Assembly: GCF_003545875.1 (NCBI RefSeq)
Contig: NZ_QHCS01000001.1
Location: 434,001-498,000, forward strand
DNA from: Leptospira stimsonii
GTDB taxonomy: Bacteria; Spirochaetota; Leptospiria; Leptospirales; Leptospiraceae
Direction of reading: 5' to 3'
Length of the DNA stretch: 64,000 nucleotides
Below are positions 50,157 to 61,008 of the stretch, in pieces. A program made the translations under genes and the position numbers. Numbering within the stretch: position 1 is the stretch's first letter; the number at the start of each line of letters is the position of its first letter. The notes under the pieces were generated by a model that did no database searches, was not told the DNA's origin, and was given only the letters and a program-made list of their open reading frames with translations.

Positions 50157-51746
50157 ATGTCCTCGAAGCAAGAATCGAAAAGAAAAACAGACGAAGAAAT
50201 CATTGCGTTTGGTCCGGCGTATATCAACTGGATCCGTCTCGGCTTAATTTTATTATACTATTCTTCCATCGCAATCGGTTGGAAAAGAACCAATGCCGTT
50301 CAGAATTCGTTGTATCTAGTTGGGACGACGGCGATGTTGTTCTACTTCCTTTATAGTTTTTTTAAGATAAGAACGAGCGGAAGTATTTCTAATCTCTTGA
50401 GTAAGATTTTTGTTGTCGCCGATGTACTTGTTTTATTTCTCGTGATGGTCGGTGCGGCGATGGATGTTCCTGAATTTACTTCGGGGATGGTAAAGAGTCC
50501 GGTTCTTTACGGAATCAGTTATCTATATATCATTTCTTCCGGTCTTCTTTTGGCACCGAATTTTATTCTATTGATCGGAGGTTTATCCGTTCTTTCGAAT
50601 ATTATTGTCGTTTCGACTGCAACTCAATACGGGTTGATTTTAACCGAAGATAGAAAACTTGCGAATTCCTTGGGATATGTTTCCGTTTCGGAACAAGTAA
50701 CCAAGATTCTTTTTATCATGGCTTGCGCTCTGATAATTAGAACTCTCGTAAAACTTTTCATTAGTTTGAGAGGAAATTCAGAATACAGACAAAAAGAAGT
50801 AGAAGAATCTCATAAGATGATTGCGGAGAGAAGCAACAAAATGCGGGAGTCCGCACTTTATCTCAAAGAATCCTCAAAGAATCTGAAAGAATTCATGTCC
50901 GATTTTTCTCTTCTTGTTTCAACTCACGCTTCCTCTTTTGAAGAGATCAGTTCTACGATGGAAGAATTCCAGTCGCAAACCGAAAGTTCGGCGGACAATG
51001 TTAAAAATCAGTTTAGCAATATTGAAACCTTAATCGATCACAGTTCGAATTTAAAATCCATCATCGAAAAGATTTCTCAATTCAATCAGACCTTGGACCA
51101 AAGTTTGGAAAAAGTTCGAAAATCCGGATCAATGGTAACGGGCTTTGTCGAAGAACTTTCCAAGTCTCTTTCTTCACTCGGGGATTCTTTTAGAAGTGTG
51201 GGAGAAGTGAATCGGATCATGTCCGAAGTCGCGGATCGAACCAACTTACTTTCTCTCAACGCTTCGATCGAAGCGGCGAGAGCAGGCGAGGCCGGAAAAG
51301 GTTTCGCCGTGGTCGCGCAAGAAGTTTCCAAACTCGCCGAAAGTAGCGCCGGAAATGCCGATTTAATTTCCAAGATCATCAGAGATTCTTCCAATCACGT
51401 TGTGACAGGTCAGAAATCGGCTGAAACAACCGCAGGTCACGTAAAGGAACAGGATACTTTGTTTCAGGATTTATTCGCTCGTTTTGATGAGTTTACGAAG
51501 ATGTTCGAAGAACAAAAAAGAATCAATTCACTGTTTTTTTCAACGTTAGATCACCTTCGATCTTTATCGTCCGAAATCGAACTTTCTTCTTCGGAACAAA
51601 AATTAGGACTTCACGGAATCGTAGAAGCGATCGCTTCTCTCCAGACTTCGATGGAATCCTTGATGGAAAAGAGTGAAAATCTTTCCGAGATCGTAAAAGA
51701 ACTCGAAGTCCAAGCGGATACGCTTACGAAATCGGAAACGCTCTAA
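50157..51746 (+). CDS. Methyl-accepting chemotaxis protein with membrane-embedded N terminus (copy 3)
   Basis: The 529-residue chemoreceptor has the same design as the tandem pair at 33507-36777: about six helices within residues 20-205, no evident HAMP domain, then the signalling region with EVADRTNLLSLNASIEAARAG and KGFAVVAQEVSKLAE. It is clearly more distant from those two than they are from each other. The ATG lacks a ribosome-binding site. A long inverted repeat overlaps its stop. Confidence 0.87.
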   Translation: MSSKQESKRKTDEEIIAFGPAYINWIRLGLILLYYSSIAIGWKRTNAVQNSLYLVGTTAMLFYFLYSFFKIRTSGSISNLLSKIFVVADVLVLFLVMVGAAMDVPEFTSGMVKSPVLYGISYLYIISSGLLLAPNFILLIGGLSVLSNIIVVSTATQYGLILTEDRKLANSLGYVSVSEQVTKILFIMACALIIRTLVKLFISLRGNSEYRQKEVEESHKMIAERSNKMRESALYLKESSKNLKEFMSDFSLLVSTHASSFEEISSTMEEFQSQTESSADNVKNQFSNIETLIDHSSNLKSIIEKISQFNQTLDQSLEKVRKSGSMVTGFVEELSKSLSSLGDSFRSVGEVNRIMSEVADRTNLLSLNASIEAARAGEAGKGFAVVAQEVSKLAESSAGNADLISKIIRDSSNHVVTGQKSAETTAGHVKEQDTLFQDLFARFDEFTKMFEEQKRINSLFFSTLDHLRSLSSEIELSSSEQKLGLHGIVEAIASLQTSMESLMEKSENLSEIVKELEVQADTLTKSETL

Positions 51747-51810
51747 CTCGCGACAAAGAGAATTTGAGAAGAATCAAATCGTCTTGCAAGGCGAGCGTTT
51801 TCTTCTCAAA
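51734..51810 (+). promoter_or_regulatory. Mutually exclusive hairpins at the 3' end of chemoreceptor copy 3 / ilvC leader
   Basis: Stem A pairs GGAAACGCTC (51734-51743) with 51793-51802, one G-U pair included. Stem B pairs TTTGAGAAGAA (51763-51773) with 51800-51810 perfectly. The 3' arms overlap, so only one can form. No T run follows. It may be a 3'-end structure of the chemoreceptor message or an attenuator-like element in the ilvC leader; nothing here decides between them. Confidence 0.4.
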
Positions 51811-52125
51811 TGTCTTCGATTTTCGTACTTCGAAGAGAAAGAAATTCAAAAGAAATCGAATTCCGATCCGTTACGATCTTAAATTCTTAAGATACATAAT
51901 TTTAGAAATCGATACGAAGCATTTGGACGAAAGTTTTCCATTTCGGAAAGAATACCAGAATACATTCAGTTTCGATTTTATTCCTGAATTCAGCTTCGGA
52001 CTTCAAAGAACAGGAATTGGATTCTTATAACCCTCTTTTTTGAACAGATTGTGTCTGTTTATTTCAGTTGTCATTCTACCCTTTTTCAAATGTTTAGTAA
52101 AAAGGAACACTCGAGGAAAGGGAAA
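51811..52125. other. Upstream region of ilvC
   Basis: About 315 nt upstream of ilvC. It has a perfect inverted repeat AACAGA-TTGTG-TCTGTT at 52043-52059, about 67 nt before the ilvC start, which could be an operator. The open frame at 51764-52030 is not protein-like. I see no leader peptide with runs of Val, Leu or Ile codons and no T-box. Confidence 0.4.
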
Positions 52126-53127
52126 ATGGCAAATATTTATTACGACGCCGATTGTGATTTAAGTTCACTCAAAGGTAAAACCATTGCAGTGATCGGCTAC
52201 GGAAGCCAGGGACACGCCCAGGCTCAAAACATGAAGGATTCCGGACTTAAAGTTATCATCGGTCTGAAAGATGGATCCAAATCAGTACAGGACGCTAAAA
52301 ATGCAGGTTTCGAAGTATATAGCGTCGCAGAAGCTTCACAAAAAGCAGACATCATTCAAATTTTAGCTCCGGATACGATTCAGGCGGATCTTTACAAAAA
52401 AGATATCGAACCCAATCTGAAAAAAGGCGATGCTCTCGTTTTCTCTCACGGGTTTAATATTCACTACGATTTTATCCAACCTCCAAAAGACGTGGACGTT
52501 TATATGGTGGCTCCGAAAGGACCAGGTCACCTTGTAAGAAGAGTTTACACCGAAGGTGGTGGGGTTCCATGTTTGATCGCGATCTATCAAGATTCTACCG
52601 GTGAGGCGAAAAAAAGAGCGCTCGCACACGCCGCTGGAGTCGGTGGAGGACGTGCTGGAATTTTGGAAACTTCTTTCCGTGAAGAAACCGAAACGGATCT
52701 TTTCGGTGAACAAGTCGTTCTCTGCGGCGGTCTCTCCAACCTGATTATGGCCGGTTTTGAAACCTTGACCGAAGCAGGTTACGATCCTGAGATCGCATAC
52801 TTTGAATGCCTTCACGAAGTGAAATTGATCACAGATTTGATTTACGAAGGTGGTCTTGCGAGAATGAGATTCTCCATTTCCGATACTGCGGAATACGGCG
52901 ATTACGTAAGCGGTCCTCGAGTGATCGACGCGGGCGTAAAACAAAGAATGAAAGAAGTTCTGAACGATATTCAAAAAGATAAAGGCGCAAAATTCGCAAA
53001 TAACTGGATGGCCGAAACAAAAGCTGGTTATCCAAACTTTAAGAATATGAGAGAGAAGAACGCCGCGCACCCGATCGAATCGGTGGGTAAAAAATTGAGA
53101 AGTATGATGAAATGGTTATCTAAATAA
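52126..53127 (+). CDS. ilvC: Ketol-acid reductoisomerase
   Basis: The 333-residue class I (short) enzyme of valine and isoleucine synthesis converts acetolactate using NADPH and Mg. The NADPH loop is IGYGSQGHAQAQNMKDSG; MVAPKGPGHLVRR and the metal-ligand helices with ETETDLFGEQ and EAGYDPEIAYFECLHE are present. The ATG at 52126 follows GAGGAAAGGG; the open frame further upstream (to 52051) is not part of the protein. A strong terminator follows, so the gene is monocistronic here. Confidence 0.96.
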   Translation: MANIYYDADCDLSSLKGKTIAVIGYGSQGHAQAQNMKDSGLKVIIGLKDGSKSVQDAKNAGFEVYSVAEASQKADIIQILAPDTIQADLYKKDIEPNLKKGDALVFSHGFNIHYDFIQPPKDVDVYMVAPKGPGHLVRRVYTEGGGVPCLIAIYQDSTGEAKKRALAHAAGVGGGRAGILETSFREETETDLFGEQVVLCGGLSNLIMAGFETLTEAGYDPEIAYFECLHEVKLITDLIYEGGLARMRFSISDTAEYGDYVSGPRVIDAGVKQRMKEVLNDIQKDKGAKFANNWMAETKAGYPNFKNMREKNAAHPIESVGKKLRSMMKWLSK

Positions 53128-53154
53128 TTATTTAACTTCATTTCTTTCTAAATG

Positions 53155-53190
53155 AAACCCGGTAAGAGAAATCTTCCGGGTTTTTTATTT
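53155..53190 (+). terminator. Intrinsic terminator after ilvC
   Basis: AAACCCGG (53155-53162) pairs with CCGGGTTT (53176-53183), followed by a T-rich run. Starts 27 nt after the ilvC stop. Confidence 0.85.
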
Positions 53191-53748
53191 TCGGAAGAAT
53201 CAAATTATTTTTTCCGAAATGATTCGTTCGTTTCTTTTTTAGTTCCAATCTTAGAAAGGAAAACGGCGCGATTGGTCCTCTTCGATATCAAAGCGAGCCT
53301 GGATCGCATTGAATATTAGAATCCTCTAAACTTAGCGATCGGCAAATTTAATTTAAAGTCGGCCCGGTTGAACGGCTGATTTTAATATTCTCCGTTTATT
53401 TCCTTTGTTTTCATCGGGAGATTCATTTCCTCGTTTGTTTCAAAATGGAATTAGAATAGATCCTTGAAATAGTATTTGAAAGCAGGCGAAAACTTTATTT
53501 TGTATCATATGAAGTTTTATTCGCAGAATAGAAATGATAAGAAAGAACGTTTTAAAACATTGATATATTCTATTTATTTAATTGACTTTCCCGGTTCGAG
53601 ATAAGTCATAAAAAAATATCCGTTTCAAATCGTGTTTGACTCCTTCGACGCACTTCCTAAGTAGTATTCGTTTAATAAAATGAAGATGAAATATGGTTTT
53701 CCTTATGAAGGAAGGGCAATCCTGTAGAAGAAAAAAAGGAGTATTGGA
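53191..53748. other. Long intergenic region upstream of OmpL1-like copy 1
   Basis: Over 550 nt without a gene. A candidate promoter for the porin is TTGACT at 53636-53641 with TAAGTA at 53658-53663 (16-nt spacer), about 85 nt before the ATG. The porin has an AAGGAG site directly upstream of its start. Nothing else recognised; the length suggests room for regulation or a small RNA, but none is visible. Confidence 0.4.
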
Positions 53749-54639
53749 ATGTTTCAAAAATTTTTAAAAGTCGGTGTCATCCTCGTTTTTACCATTGTTG
53801 CTCAAAATGTAAGCGCGAAGTCGTATGCGTTCGGAAGTTTGGGGATGCAGTTTGATTTGGGGCAGTTAGGCGGAACCATCGAGAAGGACGGTTTGGATGC
53901 GGCGAACTACTATCCTGTGACTGCAACGGATGGGACAACCGGAGTTGCGACTCGAAGAGCGGTGATCCCTGAAAATCGTTTGCAAACCTTAGAGAATACG
54001 ACCGCTGGTATGATCAATGTGAAACACAACGGCACAATGACCGGTCTTGTTTTTTCGGCAGGTTACGAACGCGATTTAGGTAAAAATTTTTTCGTTCGAG
54101 TTGCGGCAAACTATACGCGAAAGGTTATGGGTGGAGATACGGAAGCGAAAGCGCTTGGCTTCAAATTCTACGATATTGTTTGGGATTATAACGCCGTTCA
54201 AATCCCGATCAACTTTGGAATCAAAGCTTCGGTTTCGGAAGATACTTCCGTTTATATCGGTGGTGGTTTTCACTATTTCAAAGGCGGATGGAGTTTATCC
54301 GGTTCTAATAATTCCGGAACGTTACATGACGGCTTAGTGATGTTAGGTGCTCCTTCCACGATCGCGAATTTAGTCGCTGATGGAACTTCTCCTTCCGCAG
54401 TTTGGGAAGACGTTCGCTTTAGTGTAGGCGGTTTTGCACCGAATTGGCTGATCGGGGCTCAGACGAGAGTTACCGATAAAGGTTTTGTTTTTATGGAAGC
54501 GGAAACCCTTTATTCTGAAAAACTGGGAACGGGACATACGCAATCAGCAGGAGGAATCGTCAGTTTAGCTCCTTCCCCGGCTTATCCGATCGTTTTAGGT
54601 GGAACGCAATATCGAATTGGATACAAGCACGAACTCTAA
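53749..54639 (+). CDS. OmpL1-like outer membrane porin (copy 1)
   Basis: The 296-residue outer-membrane beta-barrel has a signal peptide (residues 1-23, cut after VSA or before KSYAFG). The mature protein strongly resembles leptospiral OmpL1: GMQFDLGQLGGTI and KDGLDAANYY at the N terminus, GGWSLSGSNN, APNWLIGAQTRVTDKG and the closing GYKHEL. OmpL1 is a surface-exposed porin of pathogenic leptospires that binds host matrix proteins. Here it has lost the longer surface loop after NYY present in OmpL1. A near-identical gene follows 494 nt downstream. Confidence 0.85.
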   Translation: MFQKFLKVGVILVFTIVAQNVSAKSYAFGSLGMQFDLGQLGGTIEKDGLDAANYYPVTATDGTTGVATRRAVIPENRLQTLENTTAGMINVKHNGTMTGLVFSAGYERDLGKNFFVRVAANYTRKVMGGDTEAKALGFKFYDIVWDYNAVQIPINFGIKASVSEDTSVYIGGGFHYFKGGWSLSGSNNSGTLHDGLVMLGAPSTIANLVADGTSPSAVWEDVRFSVGGFAPNWLIGAQTRVTDKGFVFMEAETLYSEKLGTGHTQSAGGIVSLAPSPAYPIVLGGTQYRIGYKHEL

Positions 54640-55133
54640 ATCGATTCCATTGATAGAACGGCCTTTTCAGGAAGGCCTTGGTCTTTCACCAGATACATTC
54701 TTAAAGACCAATGATGGAAATGAAAATAATCGTAGTATTCTAAAAACTTTGAGCGAATAAAAAATCCTCTCTTCCACTTTGTAAAACTTTCTCGATCGGA
54801 CGCTCTTATTTCATTCTTGTAGAGCAAAAATCGATGGGTTTGGATTCTTGGCAAAGAGTTTCCACTAACCTCAATTATTCGATAGTCATTTTATAAACCT
54901 TTAAAAAGCCATTTTTCATTGAAGCAATTACTTTCGGTTATTGTGAGATTTACTGTGCTCACGTTATACGATGCTGAGTGTTTTCCTATGAATTTAATAC
55001 AATATGATTCGAATTCGATCGGATGAATTTGGCAATGAAGTTTTCAGGAGTCGTGATGGCTATGGATTCTATTGGAATTTATTATTTCGCTCGAAAGCAA
55101 AAAAGTACGTTGAGTTAATCAAGGAGAATTGAA
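54640..55133. other. Intergenic between the two OmpL1-like genes
   Basis: 494 nt. A short hairpin GGCCTT-TTCAGG-AAGGCC at 54660-54677 follows copy 1 and may act as a weak terminator. A possible promoter for copy 2 is TTGTGA (54941-54946) with TATACG (54965-54970). The sequence is not a duplicate of the region upstream of copy 1, apart from the ribosome-binding site. Confidence 0.4.
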
Positions 55134-56024
55134 ATGTTTCGATATTTTTTAAAGTTCGGAATCGCTCTGAGTGTGATTCTTTTTTCCCAGAATGCGACCG
55201 CGAAGTCGTATGCGTTCGGAAGTATAGGAATGCAGTTCGATTTGGGCCAGTTAGGTGGAACAATCACAAAAGATGGTTTGGATGCGGCGAATTATTATCC
55301 TGTGACTGCAACGGACGGAACTCCCGGAGTTGCAACGAGAAGAGCGGTGATCCCTGAAAATCGGCTCCAAACTTTGGAAAACACGACAGCCGGAATAATC
55401 AACGTAAAACAAAATGGAGCAATGTCCGGACTCGTCTTTTCCGCCGGTTACGAACGCGACTTAGGTAAGAATTTTTTCGTTCGAGTGGCGGCTAACTATA
55501 CTCGAAAGGTGATGGGCGGTGATACGGAAGCGAAGGCCCTCGGTTTTAAATTCTATGATATCGTTTGGGATTATAACGCCGTTCAAATCCCGATCAACTT
55601 TGGAATCAAAGCTTCCGTTTCAGAAGATACTTCCGTTTATATAGGCGGTGGTTTTCATTATTTCAAAGGAGGTTGGAGTTTATCCGGTTCCAATAATTCA
55701 GGAACGTTACATGACGGTTTAGTATTATTGGGGGCATCACCAACGATAACCAATTTAGTTTCTGATGGAACTTCCCCCGCGGCGATTTGGGAGGACGTGA
55801 GATTCAGCGTGTCCGGATTGGCACCGAATTGGTTAGTAGGTGCTCAAACGCGAGTAACGGATAAAGGTTTCGTCTTTATGGAAGCGGAAACCCTTTATTC
55901 TGCGAAATTAGGATCGGGACATACGCAATCCTTAGGCGGTATGGCGAGCATCGCGCCTTCTCCTTCTTATCCGATTGTATTGGGTGGAACTCAATACCGC
56001 GTCGGCTACAAACACGAACTCTAA
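55134..56024 (+). CDS. OmpL1-like outer membrane porin (copy 2)
   Basis: The 296-residue paralog of copy 1 is about 87% identical by my hand count (roughly 37 differences). Changes are concentrated in the signal peptide, around residues 183-225, and near the C terminus. Residues about 98-183, the central barrel, are identical. Same OmpL1 motifs and GYKHEL ending. AAGGAG precedes the ATG. A strong intrinsic terminator follows. Differences in putative surface loops could alter antigenicity or ligand binding. Confidence 0.85.
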   Translation: MFRYFLKFGIALSVILFSQNATAKSYAFGSIGMQFDLGQLGGTITKDGLDAANYYPVTATDGTPGVATRRAVIPENRLQTLENTTAGIINVKQNGAMSGLVFSAGYERDLGKNFFVRVAANYTRKVMGGDTEAKALGFKFYDIVWDYNAVQIPINFGIKASVSEDTSVYIGGGFHYFKGGWSLSGSNNSGTLHDGLVLLGASPTITNLVSDGTSPAAIWEDVRFSVSGLAPNWLVGAQTRVTDKGFVFMEAETLYSAKLGSGHTQSLGGMASIAPSPSYPIVLGGTQYRVGYKHEL

Positions 56025-56047
56025 TATTCACGATTTGATTTCTTTAA

Positions 56048-56083
56048 ACGGGTTCTTTCGAAAGAAAGAGCCCGTCTTTTTTA
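56048..56083 (+). terminator. Intrinsic terminator after OmpL1-like copy 2
   Basis: ACGGGTTCTTTC pairs with GAAAGAGCCCGT (one G-T mismatch pair), followed by TCTTTTTT. Starts 24 nt after the stop. Confidence 0.85.
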
Positions 56084-56396
56084 TAAAAAGAAATGAATAA
56101 ACTCTAAATTTCACAAAGTCCGAACTTTCGATTTCGTTCCCGGAAGCAAGACTGCACTTTTTGGGATAAAAGCCTTCCTTAGAATATTCCTTTTTTGGAA
56201 GAAACAGACAGAAAATTCATCACATCGTCGAATTCTTTTTCGGTTTCTAAGATTTTTCAAAAACGGAACCATTCTTTTTTATTCGGAAAATTCTTTCCTA
56301 ATTTCTTAAGAAGGAATTCTTCCCTTAAAAAAATAATGACAAAAGGATTTCTTTTGTTACCCTGATTCCATTCTCAATCATCCCAGGAGGCCAGGT
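56084..56396. other. Upstream region of the caspase-like gene
   Basis: About 310 AT-rich nt. A perfect inverted repeat ACAAAAG-GATTT-CTTTTGT (56339-56357) lies 40 nt before the TTG start and may be an operator or part of the 5' leader. A full AGGAGG ribosome-binding site sits at 56385-56390. Confidence 0.45.
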
Positions 56397-58019
<1,623 letters not shown>

Positions 58020-58040
58020 ACAAGCATTTCGTACCAAAGA

Positions 58041-58070
58041 AAAAGCCTGCTAAATTAGCAGGCTTTTTTT
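58041..58070 (+). terminator. Intrinsic terminator after the caspase-like gene
   Basis: AAAGCCTGCTAA pairs perfectly with its complement ending in GGCTTT, followed by T7. The next 250 nt, to the minus-strand small gene, show nothing else recognised. Confidence 0.9.
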
Positions 58071-58323
58071 ATTCTAAAATATTCTCTAAAAAAATCAGAG
58101 CTTTTTTCTGAAGTCTGAATTTTATCGAGTACGGAATGGAAATCCGTTTTTAAACTTTTCCGGCAGAGGAACTCCAACTAAAAGTTAAATGGAATCGGGC
58201 TTAAGGTCCGGATGGGTTTCAATTGCAAGGAAAGTCATTTTTTGAATCTTTCGACGAAATCGAACCTTTTTTCCGATCTTGGAGTTTCGAAATGAACTCT
58301 GAAAATCGTTTTGAGACCTTACA

Positions 58324-58530
58324 TCAGTCTTTCAGAAAATTCTTCCATTCGCTGGATTGAAATCTTCGTTTACGAATTTCTTTTAATTTTTCCATCTGGG
58401 TGGAATTGAGTAAGGTTCCGGCTTTTAACCCGGATTGAGGAAGAATTGTGTTGTTTACGAGATTTGCGGTGGTTTTGCCGATCGAGAGAAAGGAACTTTT
58501 CAGTTCGGGATCCATTTCTGGGTAAAACAT
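58324..58530 (-). CDS. Small conserved-looking hypothetical protein
   Basis: This 68-residue protein starts at an ATG with a perfect GGAGG ribosome-binding site six nt upstream (58537-58541, minus strand), which strongly supports translation. Composition is normal for a soluble helical protein (SFLSIGKTTANLVNNTIL, QMEKLKEIRKRRF). No transmembrane segment, signal or known motif. It lies alone between the caspase-like gene and the MutS-type operon, antisense to both. Function unknown. Confidence 0.7.
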   Translation of the reverse strand: MFYPEMDPELKSSFLSIGKTTANLVNNTILPQSGLKAGTLLNSTQMEKLKEIRKRRFQSSEWKNFLKD

Positions 58531-58705
58531 TTTGCGCCTCCATGCGACTTTCTGGTTTGGTTCGAGTTTTATGTATCTGGAGTTTGCTTCTTCTCATCCT
58601 TGAGAAAGCAATTGACTCCCTAAACTACATATCGCTGAAATTGGAAAATACTTGAGTATTTTTTTTCTTGTACGATTTTTCCTAAAACGGTAAAATTGCA
58701 AAAAA

Positions 58706-58942
58706 ATGCAGATCCGACTGATCAACAACACGGGTAAAAGAACAGGAAGATTCGTCGCCTACGAATACGGCACGGATTTGTTCGGGTACGTTTACGTGGA
58801 TAAGATCAAAGGCAAGGAACGCGGAAAACTTGTTTCTCGTTGGGTGATGCCCGACCTCGGATCGTTGGTTCGTTTGTTGGATTTTGAGATTTATAAACGC
58901 GAAAACGAACACTATGAAAATATAAACTCCCTTACAGGATGA
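58706..58942 (+). CDS. Small hypothetical protein coupled to the MutS-like gene
   Basis: This 78-residue soluble protein begins MQIRLINNTGKRTGRFVAYE. It has beta-rich, basic sequence in the first half and a helical acidic end (FEIYKRENEHYENIN). It overlaps the MutS-like gene by ATGA, so the two are translated together. I cannot assign a domain. No strong ribosome-binding site precedes the ATG. Its coupling to the ATPase is the main clue to its role. Confidence 0.7.
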   Translation: MQIRLINNTGKRTGRFVAYEYGTDLFGYVYVDKIKGKERGKLVSRWVMPDLGSLVRLLDFEIYKRENEHYENINSLTG

Positions 58943-60774
58943 CTTCTTTTTCTAAGATCGCATTGCTCGAACGTAGAAGCGGAAAATTAAAACGACTTCA
59001 CGAACGAGTTTCCAATCTTCTCTCGAAACTTTCTCTATTTCGACTTCTCTTCTTCACTGCTTTTGTATTCTGGATTTCTATTTTTTATTATCTAAGATCC
59101 GATTATAGATTCTATCTTCCCTCCTTGCTGATTCTTTTTATCTTTTTCTTTTTCGTGAGAAGATATAAGAAAACTCTTTCTTCCAGAGAAAGGATCCGTC
59201 TCTGGCAATTCGTTTTAGAAAGGGAAGTAGCAAGAATCAAGATCAAGGGTTTTGGAAAAAAATTCGGAACGCGTGTTTCCTTAGAAAATATTTCTCCTCT
59301 CGCAAGGGATTTGGATCTTTTTCGCGAAACCGGCCTTTTTCCTTGGCTGGATACGACCTTTACGACGAACGCCGAGAAAAAAATAGTCTCTTTACTGGAC
59401 CCGAACGAATCAACGTCATTGGAATTTCAAAGAGAGAATGTTCTACATAGACAATCGATAGTAAAATCGATATCCGATAAAACATTAGCAATTCCTAAAA
59501 TACTCAGATTGGCGTCTTATCTCGGGGAGAATCAGGATTCTTCCGAGACTTTTCGAAAAACAAGCCCGAATCTCATCCAATCGGATTTAGCCTCTAACCT
59601 TTGGGAACGATATCCTTGGCTTTCTAAAATCTATAAACCGGTAACGATTTTCGTTCTCTCTTTGATACCTGCAAATGTACTTTTAGGCGTTCCTTTTCCC
59701 GCTTCGGTCCTATTTTTAAATTTAATCCTATTCGGGCTTTATCGATCGCTCTCATTGGAAGTATTTCAACAATACTATTCGCTTTCTGGCAGTATTCAGG
59801 GACTTCAAAAAATTCTAATCTATCTCAAAGGATTGAAAATTCAGGATAGGAATGGTAAGTTTCTTTTACAAGAAACTTCCAAAGAAGAATTGAGATCGGC
59901 CTTCGAGGACCTTGACCGAATATTAAAACGTGTCGCATTAACGGAAGCTCCACTTCTTCATCTGATTCTTAATAATCTCTTCTTGTACGATCTTTGGATA
60001 TTGCAGAGAATTTCGAAATGGCGGAAAAAACATTCTCTTCTTTTAGAAAGATCCGTTGAGGATTTGATCGTGTTCGATTCTCTGGTTTCGTTCGCAAATC
60101 TCAAATGGATGTTTCCCGATTATTGTTTTCCGAATATTCTTCCCGATAATTCTTCCGTATCGATTTCAGGAAAAGATATTTATCATCCTTTGATTCCCTT
60201 CGATTCTAAGGTTCCTAACGTGCTCGACTCAGTAAAGGAAGCGGACGTGGTTTTGATTACCGGTTCGAACATGTCCGGCAAAACGACTTACCTTCGTACG
60301 ATCGGAGTCGCTTCGATTCTTGCGCTTGCCGGCGCTCCCGCTCCCGCTTCCGAATTTGCGCTTCCTGTATTATTCATTCATACGAATATGAGAAACGAAG
60401 ACAATCTAGAGGAAGGGATTTCCTTTTTCTACGCGGAAGTGAGACGTCTTTCCGAAATCGTTCGTAAAATTAAAGATCCAAATCGACCACACCTCGTTCT
60501 TTTGGATGAAATTCTAAAAGGAACAAATACACGCGAGCGTTCTCTTGCTTGTAAGGGAATTCTCAAAGAGCTAAAGAAGAATCGGGTGATGGGACTGGTA
60601 ACCAGTCATGATCTTGAGTTAGCGAAAGTGAAAGGAGTGATTTTGAAACACTTTCAGGAAGAAATCTTGGACGGTACGATGCACTTTGATTATAAAATTC
60701 GAGACGGACTTGTGGAAACGAGCAATGCTCTTCGAATTTTGATTCAAGAAGGAATGGATTTGGATTTTAGTTGA
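58939..60774 (+). CDS. Membrane-anchored MutS-like ATPase
   Basis: The 611-residue protein has two N-terminal helices (LLFFTAFVFWISIFYYL and LPSLLILFIFFFFV) separated by a short charged loop, then a MutS-type helical core. Two further hydrophobic stretches lie at about 236-275. The C-terminal ATPase has Walker A GSNMSGKTT (near residue 443), Walker B HLVLLDEILKGTNT and the dimer-switch His in VTSHDLELAK. The mismatch-recognition and connector domains of true MutS are absent. Membrane-bound MutS relatives exist in several phyla without a known function. Confidence 0.85.
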   Translation: MTSFSKIALLERRSGKLKRLHERVSNLLSKLSLFRLLFFTAFVFWISIFYYLRSDYRFYLPSLLILFIFFFFVRRYKKTLSSRERIRLWQFVLEREVARIKIKGFGKKFGTRVSLENISPLARDLDLFRETGLFPWLDTTFTTNAEKKIVSLLDPNESTSLEFQRENVLHRQSIVKSISDKTLAIPKILRLASYLGENQDSSETFRKTSPNLIQSDLASNLWERYPWLSKIYKPVTIFVLSLIPANVLLGVPFPASVLFLNLILFGLYRSLSLEVFQQYYSLSGSIQGLQKILIYLKGLKIQDRNGKFLLQETSKEELRSAFEDLDRILKRVALTEAPLLHLILNNLFLYDLWILQRISKWRKKHSLLLERSVEDLIVFDSLVSFANLKWMFPDYCFPNILPDNSSVSISGKDIYHPLIPFDSKVPNVLDSVKEADVVLITGSNMSGKTTYLRTIGVASILALAGAPAPASEFALPVLFIHTNMRNEDNLEEGISFFYAEVRRLSEIVRKIKDPNRPHLVLLDEILKGTNTRERSLACKGILKELKKNRVMGLVTSHDLELAKVKGVILKHFQEEILDGTMHFDYKIRDGLVETSNALRILIQEGMDLDFS

Positions 60775-61008
60775 AAATCAAAGAAATCAAAGCCTCTAAA
60801 TACTTTTGATTTTCGCTTCGAGTGAATTTCGATGGTTTTAATTCCAATTCCCGATATTTTCGTTTTTAATCCTTTTCGCATGCAATTTATGGTATGCGAG
60901 ATTATAGAAAAAATATTCTAAAAATATAATATATCCACGAATCACTTAGTTCGATTTCTTATTCGGGAATTGATAAGAATCATAAGAAGATAGATATTTC
61001 CTACATAA

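Noticed and set aside
51764..52030. 88-codon frame upstream of ilvC
   Set aside because: Overlaps the paired stems, no start signal, and Phe/Arg-rich composition typical of noncoding AT-rich sequence.
52363..53070. 235-codon antisense frame inside ilvC
   Set aside because: A shadow of a highly conserved gene; composition is not protein-like.
54636..54854. 72-codon minus-strand frame between the porins
   Set aside because: No ribosome-binding site and poor composition; begins in an AT-rich gap.
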